Source of the DNA: JBMYYE01 sp049609065
GTDB lineage: Bacteria; Pseudomonadota; Alphaproteobacteria; Rhodobacterales; Rhodobacteraceae
DNA: 21,049 bases
NCBI GenBank assembly: GCA_049609065.1
Contig: JBMYYE010000034.1
Coordinates: 1 to 21,049 of the forward strand
Direction of reading: 5' to 3'
The notes under the pieces are model-generated. The model saw only the letters and a list, made by a program, of their open reading frames with translations, was not told the origin of the DNA and made no database searches. The translations under genes were made by a program, and so were the position numbers. Below, one piece after another: positions 14,836 through 21,049 of the stretch. Position 1 is the stretch's first letter, and every line of letters starts with the position of its first letter.

Positions 14836-15999
14836 ATGGCAGATCAAAAACCAAAGAAACGCGCTATTTTTGAAGATGTTACGGAAAATACTTCACGTGA
14901 AAACTCCGTCGGTGCGTCCAAAACCACAGGCGTCATCGATCAAGCATCTACGGGTGCGCGCGGGTTAATTCGTGTTTGGATCATGGTGATTTTTGCCTTG
15001 GTGGCGTCGATGGTGGTCGTGGGCGGTTTAACGCGGCTTACCGATAGTGGGCTGTCAATTACGGAATGGAAACCCATAACGGGGGCGATCCCGCCGATGA
15101 ATGCCGCGGATTGGGGGGGGGAATTTGAGAAATACAAAACCATCCCAGAGTTCCAACTTGTGAATAAAAACATGACGTTGGAAGAGTTTAAATCCATTTT
15201 CTGGTGGGAATGGGGGCATCGGCAATTGGGTCGGTTTGTTGGGCTCGTCTGGGGCTTGGGCTTCTTATTTTTCTGGCTGACAAAGCGTATCCCTGCGGGC
15301 TGGACCAATCGATTATTGGGGCTTGGGGCGCTTGGCGGGCTTCAAGGTGCGATTGGCTGGTGGATGGTGTCCTCTGGGCTCACGGGGCGTATGGTGGATG
15401 TGGCGAGTTACCGGCTGGCCACGCATCTGGGCTTGGCTTTCATTATTTTGGGGCTGTCATTTTGGTATATCCAAGAATTGGGCCGCTCAGGGCAAGATAT
15501 CCTTGCGGCGCGTCGCTTGGGCGAACCTAAACTGAAAAAACGGGCCTCTGGCCTCATGCATATGGTGATGTTGCAGGTGCTTTTGGGCGCCTTGGTTGCA
15601 GGCATTGATGCGGGGCGCGGCTATATTGATTGGCCATTGATGGCGGGTCAGTGGATCCCTGATGGCATGTTTGCGGAGACCCCGATCTGGACCAATTTCT
15701 TTGAAAACCCTGCTTTGGTGCAGTTCATTCACCGTCTGATGGGCTACGGGATTTTCATCTATGGCCTGCTTATTTGGCGTCAAAGCCGTCAGTCAGGCAA
15801 TACCAGCACAAAGCGGGCTTTTGACTGGGTTATGGTGATGATTTTCGGACAAGTTGTATTGGGGATTGTCACCGTCATGCATGCCGCACCGGTGCATCTT
15901 GCGCTCACCCATCAAATCGGGGCAATTGTCCTATTTTGCTTGGTGTTGCGGGCGCGTTTCCTCTCGATTGCGCCCCTTTCACAATCCATTCGCGGCTAA
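14836..15999 (+). CDS. ctaA: Heme A synthase (COX15/CtaA)
   Basis: Inner-membrane enzyme that oxidises the methyl group of heme O to make heme A for aa3-type cytochrome oxidase. Start is the ATG at 14836, with AAAAGGA 7 bases upstream, rather than the ATG at 14812, which lies before that site; product 387 residues. A hydrophilic N-terminus (about 1-40) is followed by about eight membrane segments. Conserved features are GGLTRLTDSGLSITEWKP (63-80), and four His in WEWGHRQ (128), ATHLGL (197), FIHRLMG (299) and ALTHQIG (359), matching the heme ligands of CtaA. This is the Type 2 (COX15) form common in alphaproteobacteria. Presence implies an aa3-type terminal oxidase elsewhere in the genome. 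Confidence 0.95.
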   Translation: MADQKPKKRAIFEDVTENTSRENSVGASKTTGVIDQASTGARGLIRVWIMVIFALVASMVVVGGLTRLTDSGLSITEWKPITGAIPPMNAADWGGEFEKYKTIPEFQLVNKNMTLEEFKSIFWWEWGHRQLGRFVGLVWGLGFLFFWLTKRIPAGWTNRLLGLGALGGLQGAIGWWMVSSGLTGRMVDVASYRLATHLGLAFIILGLSFWYIQELGRSGQDILAARRLGEPKLKKRASGLMHMVMLQVLLGALVAGIDAGRGYIDWPLMAGQWIPDGMFAETPIWTNFFENPALVQFIHRLMGYGIFIYGLLIWRQSRQSGNTSTKRAFDWVMVMIFGQVVLGIVTVMHAAPVHLALTHQIGAIVLFCLVLRARFLSIAPLSQSIRG

Positions 16000-16015
16000 T
16001 CTATAGAGGTAAATC

Positions 16016-17503
16016 ATGACCCCATTTGACGCTTTAATGGCGCATGCGCGTGATACATATGCGCTTGAACAAATTTCTGGCCGATTGGGCTGGGATCAAG
16101 AAACGGTCATGCCTTCTGGGGCTGCGTCACAGCGCGCGGTGGAAGTTGGGGCAATGGCGGGGGTTTTACATGCCCGTAACACCGACCCGCAAATTGGTGA
16201 GTGGCTTTCTCAGATTGATGAAAGCACGCTTAATCAAGTGGAGAAGGCGCAAATCCGACATCTGCGCCGCTCTTATACACGGGCTGGGAAAGTGCCGGCT
16301 GATCTAACGCGAAAGCTTGCGGCGTTTAAATCCAAAGCCCAAGGTATTTGGGCTGAGGCCCGCGCAAACGAAGACGTCGCGGCCTTTTTGCCGACGCTTT
16401 CGGAAATGGTGGCCCTGACACGCGAAGAAGCCGCCTGTTTGGCGGATGGAACCGAAGGGGCAGAGCCGCTCTATGACGCGTTGGTCCAAGATTATGAACC
16501 GGGGGCATCTGCCGCCAGCTTGGGGGCGATGTTTGACGCGATGCGGCCGCGTTTGGTGGCGCTTACGGATCAGGTGATGGGGGCGCGCTATCAGCCGCCT
16601 GCGCTCAATCATCGGTTTGAGGCCGCGTTACAAATGGAAATCGCGCGTGAATTGGCGGATGCGTTTCAATATGATTTTACCCGCGGGCGCATGGATAAAG
16701 CTGTGCATCCGTTTTCATCTGGTTCAGGTGATGACGCACGTATCACCACGCGGGTTGAGGAAACTGATCCATTTAACTGTTTTTATTCCACAATTCACGA
16801 AGTTGGCCATGCCTGTTATGAACTTGGAATTGATCGCGCCTATGCGTTCACGCCGCTTGCCCATGGGGTGTCTATGGGGGTGCATGAAAGCCAATCGCGC
16901 ATTTATGAAAACCAGCTTGGACGTTCAAAGCCCTTCACTGATTGGCTTTTTGGGCGGATGCGTGCGAAATTTGGTGATTTTGGCATTGCTGACGAAGAGG
17001 CATTCTATGGTGCCGTGAACCGCGTGCGCAAAGGTTATATTCGCACCGAAAGCGATGAGGTTCAGTACAATCTTCATGTGCTTTTGCGCTTTGATCTAGA
17101 ACGCGCGATGATTTCAGGGGCGCTTGATCCACAAGATATCGAAGAGGCTTGGAACACACGGTTTGAGGCTGATTTTGGCACCAAAGTCGACCGACCCTCC
17201 AATGGCTGTTTGCAAGATGTGCACTGGTCCGTTGGCTTCTTTGGCTATTTTCCGACCTATTCGTTGGGTAATGTCTATGCGGGGTGCTTAAATCAATCCA
17301 TGCGCGCAGACGTGGCCGTAGATGACGGGCTGCGGGCAGGGGATGCCAGTTGCGCCACAACATGGTTGCGCGAAAATGTGCAAACCCATGGCGGGTTATA
17401 TGAACCATCTGACGTGGTCGAAAAGGCCTGTGGCTTTGCCCCAAATGAGGGACCGCTTTTGGATTATCTCGAAGAGAAATTTAAACGGATATATCGAATT
17501 TAG
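16016..17503 (+). CDS. M32-family metallocarboxypeptidase (Taq type)
   Basis: Cytoplasmic zinc carboxypeptidase that trims C-terminal residues from peptides, broad in specificity. 495 residues, normal for M32. The zinc site is HEVGH (261-265) with the third ligand Glu291 in VHESQSRIYENQLGRS, exactly the M32 pattern. Other family signatures include WDQETVMPSGAASQRA (26-41), HPFSSGSGDDARITTR (231-246) and the C-terminal GYFPTYSLGNVYAGCL. AGAGGT lies 8 bases upstream of ATG. It follows ctaA after 16 bases and may share its transcript, without obvious functional link. The enzyme appears intact. Confidence 0.94.
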   Translation: MTPFDALMAHARDTYALEQISGRLGWDQETVMPSGAASQRAVEVGAMAGVLHARNTDPQIGEWLSQIDESTLNQVEKAQIRHLRRSYTRAGKVPADLTRKLAAFKSKAQGIWAEARANEDVAAFLPTLSEMVALTREEAACLADGTEGAEPLYDALVQDYEPGASAASLGAMFDAMRPRLVALTDQVMGARYQPPALNHRFEAALQMEIARELADAFQYDFTRGRMDKAVHPFSSGSGDDARITTRVEETDPFNCFYSTIHEVGHACYELGIDRAYAFTPLAHGVSMGVHESQSRIYENQLGRSKPFTDWLFGRMRAKFGDFGIADEEAFYGAVNRVRKGYIRTESDEVQYNLHVLLRFDLERAMISGALDPQDIEEAWNTRFEADFGTKVDRPSNGCLQDVHWSVGFFGYFPTYSLGNVYAGCLNQSMRADVAVDDGLRAGDASCATTWLRENVQTHGGLYEPSDVVEKACGFAPNEGPLLDYLEEKFKRIYRI

Positions 17504-17504
17504 G

Positions 17505-17542
17505 TCATATGGACTTGAAATTCAGATCATATTGACTATATT
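17505..17542 (+). promoter_or_regulatory. Promoter and likely operator of the toxin-antitoxin module
   Basis: -35 TTGAAA (17515-17520), 16-base spacer, -10 TATATT (17537-17542). Two near-identical direct repeats, TCATATGGACT (17505-17515) and TCATATTGACT (17527-17537), match at 10 of 11 bases and are 22 bases apart, about two helical turns. They touch the -35 and -10. This is the layout expected if the antitoxin represses its own promoter; AAAGGAG precedes the ATG at 17568. Confidence 0.6.
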
Positions 17543-17567
17543 TGAGGTGTAAGAAAAGGAGCCTCAA

Positions 17568-17957
17568 ATGGAAGCCGCTGTTTTTGAACGTCCTAAATCC
17601 GATGTGACCGCCGTTGCGCTTAAGGCCTTTGCGCGGATTTCTGATCATTGGTCTTTAACCTTAAAAGAGGCGGCCAGCCTTGCGGATATGTCCGAAAGCA
17701 CTTGGAAACGCGCCAAGAAGGCGGGCTATCAGGGGGACCTGACCCAAGATCAAGTGCTGCGCCTTTCGGCTATTGTTGGGATTTACAAATCGCTTGAACT
17801 TTATTTTAGCGCCCCAATTGCGCGCGATTGGGTGAAGCTGTCCAATCAAGGCCCTGAATTTGAGGGAACGGCCCCGCTTTTGGCGATGATCCGTGGGGGA
17901 TTACCCAAAATCATGCGTGTGCGGGCCTATGTGGATGCGTTGCGCGGTGGTGTTTAG
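17568..17957 (+). CDS. Antitoxin of Xre/MbcA/ParS family (DUF2384-type)
   Basis: Antitoxin of 129 residues that would neutralise the RES toxin encoded next door and repress the operon. The N-terminal part (about 10-75) is an Xre-like helix-turn-helix region (LTLKEAASLADMSESTWKRA). The C-terminal part (about 75-129) has the toxin-binding features LELYFSAPIARDWVKLSNQ, GTAPLLAMIRGG and the end VRAYVDALRGG, typical of MbcA/ParS/Xre antitoxins. The strong AAAAGGAG at 17554-17561 lies 6 bases upstream. Its stop TAG is directly followed by the toxin GTG with no gap, so translation is coupled and antitoxin is made first. Two direct repeats overlap its promoter. Confidence 0.9.
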   Translation: MEAAVFERPKSDVTAVALKAFARISDHWSLTLKEAASLADMSESTWKRAKKAGYQGDLTQDQVLRLSAIVGIYKSLELYFSAPIARDWVKLSNQGPEFEGTAPLLAMIRGGLPKIMRVRAYVDALRGGV

Positions 17958-18647
17958 GTGCAGATAACCAGTTTAAATGACCGCGCATGGGTGCGGTTAA
18001 TTCCGCAGACCTATCATTTGGCGCCTGTGTTGCGCGGTGTGGTGGATACGGACGAGGAATTTGAAACCCTCGCAGAATTAGAAGGTCTGACCAATGGGCG
18101 GCTAACAGCCGAGCGCGAAAGCAGCCTCGCGCTGGATCGGCGCGAATTGGTGTTTGCACGGCGCGCCCGCGATCTTCGTGTTTATGGGGATACCCATATT
18201 AACGCGGCTTTTACCTATACGCGGCCAACGGGCAACCGGTTTAACGATGGCACACGCGGCGCGTGGTATTGTGCGTTTGATAATGAAACGGCCGCCGAAG
18301 AGGTTGGATATCACAAAACGCGTGAGCTTCGCTATATCAACCGGTTTGAGGATGAAACGATCTATGTTCAGCTTCTGGCGGATTTCATTGGGGATTTTCC
18401 GGATTTGACGGGCGAAGATCACCTCGCACTCAATCCGGATCCTGAGCTTGGCTATCCCGCCGGGCAGGCGCTGGCGCTTACTTTGAGGAAAGACGGCCAT
18501 AGCGGGCTTATATACCCATCAGCACGCCGTTCTGGTGGGCGCTGTTTTGCAGTATTTGAACCGCGGATCATTCAAAATGTCCGCCCCGGTGCCAGTTGGC
18601 GCCTAAAATGGGACGGATCACCAGACTACACATTGGAAATGGCCTAA
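17958..18647 (+). CDS. RES-domain toxin (NAD+ phosphorylase/hydrolase type)
   Basis: RES toxins such as MbcT, ParT and Xre-RES toxins degrade NAD+ or, for ParT, ADP-ribosylate a cellular enzyme, causing growth arrest. 229 residues, near the upper part of the family range. The name-giving residues are visible: Arg94 in TGNRFNDG, Glu115 in ETAAEEVGYH (Glu114 is adjacent), and Ser188 in LIYPSARRSGG; Tyr104 in WYCAF is the usual aromatic. It starts with GTG, which suits lower expression than the antitoxin. The module is complete and both genes look intact. The stop overlaps the end of the convergent crotonase-like gene. Which activity this member has cannot be told from sequence. Confidence 0.9.
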   Translation: MQITSLNDRAWVRLIPQTYHLAPVLRGVVDTDEEFETLAELEGLTNGRLTAERESSLALDRRELVFARRARDLRVYGDTHINAAFTYTRPTGNRFNDGTRGAWYCAFDNETAAEEVGYHKTRELRYINRFEDETIYVQLLADFIGDFPDLTGEDHLALNPDPELGYPAGQALALTLRKDGHSGLIYPSARRSGGRCFAVFEPRIIQNVRPGASWRLKWDGSPDYTLEMA

Positions 18648-19435
18648 TCTTGGGTCCATTTGGGGTGTTCTTTTTTAAAGAAGGACGCAATTCCACCTTT
18701 GGTATCCTCAAGCATGAGGTTTTCCGCCATCACGGTTCCCGTGAACGCATAGGCATCCGCGATGTCCATTTCGATCTGGTCGTAGAATGCAGATTTCCCA
18801 ATTTTCAATGACTTACCGAGCTTGCCTGCAATGGTTTCGGCCATCTCAGTCACGGTGGATTCGAGGTCCTCTTCGGGAACGGCGTAATTGATAAGCCCAA
18901 GGCGTTCGGCGCGCTCTGCTTCGATCAAGCGACCCGTGGTGAGGAGTTCCATCGCAGCTGCGCGGCCAATTTTGCGCGTCAAGGCAACCATCGGGGTGGA
19001 ACAAAAGAGGCCGATATTCACCCCGTTTACGCCAAAGCGTGTGCCATCCGCGGCAACCGCCATATCGCAGCTCGCCACGAGCTGACAGCCCGCTGCAACG
19101 GCCACTTTATGGACTTGGGCGATAACGGGTTGGGGCAGGCTTTGGATTTTCAACATCATCGCGCCACAACGTTTGAAAAGATCGAGATAGGCCGCCTTAC
19201 CGCCGTCCTTCGCGTCGCGCGCTGCGGTCATTTCCTTGAGATCATGCCCCGCACAAAACGCGCGGCCCGCCCCCTTGATCACAATCGCACGGATCCGTGT
19301 ATCGGTTTCAAGGCATTCGAATTCCTCCATCAGGCGCGCGATCATCGCATCTGACAGGGCGTTGAAATTGTCCGGACAGTTCAGCGTCAGCCACGCCACA
19401 CCGTTATTGTCGTTACGTAAAAGTAAATCTTCCAT
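18644..19435 (-). CDS. Enoyl-CoA hydratase/isomerase (crotonase) family protein, atypical active site
   Basis: Crotonase-fold protein of 263 residues, similar to ECHDC3-type members (FCAGHDLKEM at 60-69). Oxyanion-hole parts are present: AGHDLKEM and AAGCQLVASCDMAVA. The two catalytic glutamates of enoyl-CoA hydratase are not: the GGGCE position is Gln118 (AAGCQ) and the FGQPE position is Gly138 (FGVNG). A normal hydratase activity is therefore doubtful; the true reaction is unknown. I chose the ATG at 19435, with GAGGGA 9 bases upstream; the much longer open frame running to 19627 passes through the divergent thioesterase gene. It is divergent from the PaaI-type gene (57-base gap) and overlaps the RES toxin stop codon. 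Confidence 0.85.
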   Translation of the reverse strand: MEDLLLRNDNNGVAWLTLNCPDNFNALSDAMIARLMEEFECLETDTRIRAIVIKGAGRAFCAGHDLKEMTAARDAKDGGKAAYLDLFKRCGAMMLKIQSLPQPVIAQVHKVAVAAGCQLVASCDMAVAADGTRFGVNGVNIGLFCSTPMVALTRKIGRAAAMELLTTGRLIEAERAERLGLINYAVPEEDLESTVTEMAETIAGKLGKSLKIGKSAFYDQIEMDIADAYAFTGTVMAENLMLEDTKGGIASFFKKEHPKWTQD

Positions 19436-19492
19436 CTTGCGCATTCCCTCGTTTTTCAAGAAGCTTAGTGGGGAAATATACGGGAGGAAAGC

Positions 19493-19933
19493 ATGGAAAT
19501 TCAAATGAGAGAGGACGAACTGACGCAGTTCTTGGCCAAAGTGTTCCCACAAGCGGCCCCGCAATTTGAGGTTCTGGCGCTTGAACCGATGAAGGCGCGC
19601 GTGCGCCTCAAAGTGACCGAAGATCACCTTCGCCCTGGTGGCACGGTCTCTGGTCCTTCTATGTTTGCTCTAGCGGATGTCAGTATGTATATCGCGGTGC
19701 TGGCGATGATTGGCCCGAAAGCGTTGGCCGTGACAACGAACCTCAATATTGATTTCATGCGCAAACCTGTTGCGGATAAGGACCTCATTGGGGTCTGTAC
19801 GCTTCATAAGCTTGGCAAAAGCCTCGCGGTGGGGGATGTGCTTTTGTATTCTGAGGGTTCTGATAAGGTTGTGGCGCGGGCTTCGTCGACCTATTCGTTG
19901 CCACAAAACCCCGCCCATCAAGGGATTGGCTGA
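19493..19933 (+). CDS. PaaI-family thioesterase (hotdog fold)
   Basis: Acyl-CoA thioesterase-like protein of 146 residues. The hotdog helix and its lead-in read LRPGGTVSGPSMFALADVSMYIAV (about 43-66), where PaaI proteins have HGGxxxxLxDxA; the later strand TTNLNIDFMRKPV is the usual family partner. ATG at 19493 has GGGAGGAAAG directly upstream. It is divergent from the crotonase-like gene, so the two could share a control region and a CoA-linked pathway. It precedes rplM-rpsI, a neighbourhood I associate with roseobacters. Substrate unknown. Confidence 0.9.
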   Translation: MEIQMREDELTQFLAKVFPQAAPQFEVLALEPMKARVRLKVTEDHLRPGGTVSGPSMFALADVSMYIAVLAMIGPKALAVTTNLNIDFMRKPVADKDLIGVCTLHKLGKSLAVGDVLLYSEGSDKVVARASSTYSLPQNPAHQGIG

Positions 19934-20005
19934 AATCTTATGGGGTATTATTATACCTAATTTATAACCTATTGTTTTTGCATAAATAATTGCCCCTTAT
20001 GGTGC

Positions 20006-20033
20006 TTGACTGTGTCGGTAAACCCGTTAAAAC
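20006..20033 (+). promoter_or_regulatory. Candidate promoter for rplM-rpsI
   Basis: -35 TTGACT (20006-20011), 16-base spacer, -10 TAAAAC (20028-20033), in the 165-base gap before rplM. The GCTTGAC context resembles that at the rplU promoter. Downstream, GGGTTTT (20068-20074) could pair with AAAACCC (20029-20035), but that left arm overlaps the -10, so a hairpin in the RNA is unlikely if this promoter is used. Confidence 0.45.
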
Positions 20034-20098
20034 CCCAGCATCAGTTTTTGACCTGCGCATGTCGCGTGGGTTTTTCTATCGAATAATAGGTCGAACAC

Positions 20099-20560
20099 AT
20101 GAAAACCTTTTCTGCTACTCCTGCGGATATCGACAAGAAATGGATCCTCATCGATGCTGAAGGCATCGTTTTGGGCCGTCTTGCTTCGGTTATCGCAATG
20201 CGCCTTCGTGGTAAGCATAAACCATCTTTCACACCGCACATGGATATGGGCGACAACGTGATTGTTATCAACGCTGACAAAATTCAGCTCACTGGTAAAA
20301 AACGCACAGACAAAATCTACTACCGCCACACAGGCCACCCAGGTGGTTTGAAACAGCGCACAGCCGGTGAAATCCTCGAAGGGGCACACCCGGAGCGCGT
20401 TGTCACCAAAGCGGTTCAGCGTATGTTGCCTGGCAACAAATTGTCCCGTCAGCTTATGACCAACCTTCGCGTTTACGCAGGGGCTGAGCATGGCCAAGAG
20501 GCACAGAAACCAGAAGTTCTCGACGTTAAGTCCATGAACAAGAAAAACACGCGGAGCTAA
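20099..20560 (+). CDS. rplM: 50S ribosomal protein L13
   Basis: Early-assembling large-subunit protein that binds 23S rRNA. 153 residues (E. coli 142); the extra length is a short C-terminal tail ending KSMNKKNTRS. Characteristic stretches are MKTFSATPADIDKKWILIDA, VLGRLASVIAMRLRGKHKP, DNVIVINADKIQLTGKK and YYRHTGHPGGLK. AATAGG lies about 8 bases upstream. It is followed after two bases by rpsI, the universal rplM-rpsI pair. Confidence 0.98.
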   Translation: MKTFSATPADIDKKWILIDAEGIVLGRLASVIAMRLRGKHKPSFTPHMDMGDNVIVINADKIQLTGKKRTDKIYYRHTGHPGGLKQRTAGEILEGAHPERVVTKAVQRMLPGNKLSRQLMTNLRVYAGAEHGQEAQKPEVLDVKSMNKKNTRS

Positions 20561-20562
20561 TC

Positions 20563-21049
20563 ATGTCTGACGATATCAAAACACTCGACGATTTGAACAC
20601 CGCTGTTGAAGGTGTTGAAGTGCAAGTTGAAGACGCGATCATTCGCGAAGCTGTACGTGACGAATTTGGTCGTTCATATGCGACTGGTAAACGTAAAGAT
20701 GCGGTTGCACGCGTTTGGATCAAACCTGGTTCAGGCAAAGTAACAGTAAACGGCCGTGACCAAGAGAAATATTTTGCGCGCCCTGTGCTTCGCATGATCC
20801 TTCGTCAACCATTTGAAGTGACTGGCGTTGAAGGCGAATTCGACGTGATGTGTACGGTTAAAGGCGGCGGTCTTTCTGGTCAAGCGGGTGCGGTTAAGCA
20901 CGGCATTTCCAAAGCATTGCAAGTTTACGAACCAGCGCACCGCGCGGCTCTTAAAGCGGCTGGCTTCCTCACACGTGACGCACGTGTTGTTGAGCGTAAG
21001 AAATACGGTAAGCGCAAAGCGCGTCGTAGCTTCCAGTTCTCTAAGCGTT
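20563..21049 (+). CDS. rpsI: 30S ribosomal protein S9 (3'-partial, only the stop missing)
   Basis: Small-subunit protein whose C-terminal tail reaches the P-site tRNA. The frame runs from the ATG at 20563 to the window edge: 162 residues ending in FSKR, the universal S9 C-terminus, so the trailing T at 21049 is almost certainly the first base of the stop codon. The S9 core begins near residue 38 (GRSYATGKRKDAVARVWIKPG). Residues 1 to about 37 are an acidic N-terminal extension (DDIKTLDDLNTAVEGVEVQ) absent from E. coli S9 (130 residues) and typical of alphaproteobacteria. AGCTAATC separates it from rplM, with GGAG close upstream. Confidence 0.97.
   Translation, partial: MSDDIKTLDDLNTAVEGVEVQVEDAIIREAVRDEFGRSYATGKRKDAVARVWIKPGSGKVTVNGRDQEKYFARPVLRMILRQPFEVTGVEGEFDVMCTVKGGGLSGQAGAVKHGISKALQVYEPAHRAALKAAGFLTRDARVVERKKYGKRKARRSFQFSKR

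Noticed and set aside
19436..19627. N-terminal extension of the crotonase-like protein to 327 residues
   Set aside because: The added sequence runs antisense through the PaaI-like gene and has no crotonase similarity; the ATG at 19435 has a GAGGGA site.
20029..20075. Attenuator-type hairpin AAAACCC/GGGTTTTT before rplM
   Set aside because: The left arm overlaps the predicted -10 so would not be transcribed from that promoter, and the loop is over 30 bases.

Overview
The window looks like a core chromosomal segment of an alphaproteobacterium of the Rhodobacterales, probably the marine Roseobacter group. The evidence is the gene order rplU-rpmA-GNAT-GNAT-obgE-proB-proA, then a chpT-type phosphotransferase, a DUF3553 protein and olsB-olsA. 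A PaaI thioesterase next to rplM-rpsI and an S9 protein with an N-terminal extension fit the same group. Base composition appears moderate (roughly 50% GC by eye), lower than many roseobacters. Assignment to the group is an inference from gene order and protein character; no search was run.

Layout. 1-1309: C-terminal part of a YcbB-type L,D-transpeptidase whose start lies outside the window. 1345-3948: lpxD, a small acyl carrier protein and a FabF-like ketosynthase, closed by a bidirectional terminator shared with the convergent IalB-family secreted protein (4000-4662). 4663-4979: divergent regulatory region with a good promoter and a structured leader for rplU-rpmA (4980-5786), followed by a strong terminator. 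5961-10443: tightly packed co-directional run of two GNAT acetyltransferases, obgE, proB and proA. 10455-11262: head-to-head pair of a ChpT-like phosphotransferase (minus) and a DUF3553 protein (plus). 11467-13154: olsB-olsA for ornithine lipid. 13162-13782: a ThiE-like protein on the minus strand, with a possible tiny Cys-containing ORF upstream. 13984-17503: trmJ, ctaA and an M32 carboxypeptidase. 17568-18647: a Xre/MbcA-RES toxin-antitoxin module, the only clearly accessory locus. 18644-19435 (minus) and 19493-19933 (plus): a crotonase-fold protein that lacks the usual glutamates, and a PaaI-type thioesterase. 20099-21049: rplM and rpsI; rpsI is cut at the window edge just before its expected stop codon.

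Functional themes are envelope building (peptidoglycan cross-links, lipid A, ornithine lipid), translation (L21, L27, L13, S9, ObgE, TrmJ), proline synthesis, heme A for cytochrome oxidase, and CtrA-pathway phosphorelay. I saw no insertion sequence, prophage, CRISPR array, tRNA or rRNA. I did not find a convincing new multigene system. The parts most worth a second look are the toxin-antitoxin operator repeats, the rplU leader and its Lys/Ala tail, the ACP-ketosynthase pair beside lpxD, the crotonase-like protein without catalytic glutamates, the divergent ThiE-like protein, and the head-to-head chpT/DUF3553 start region.
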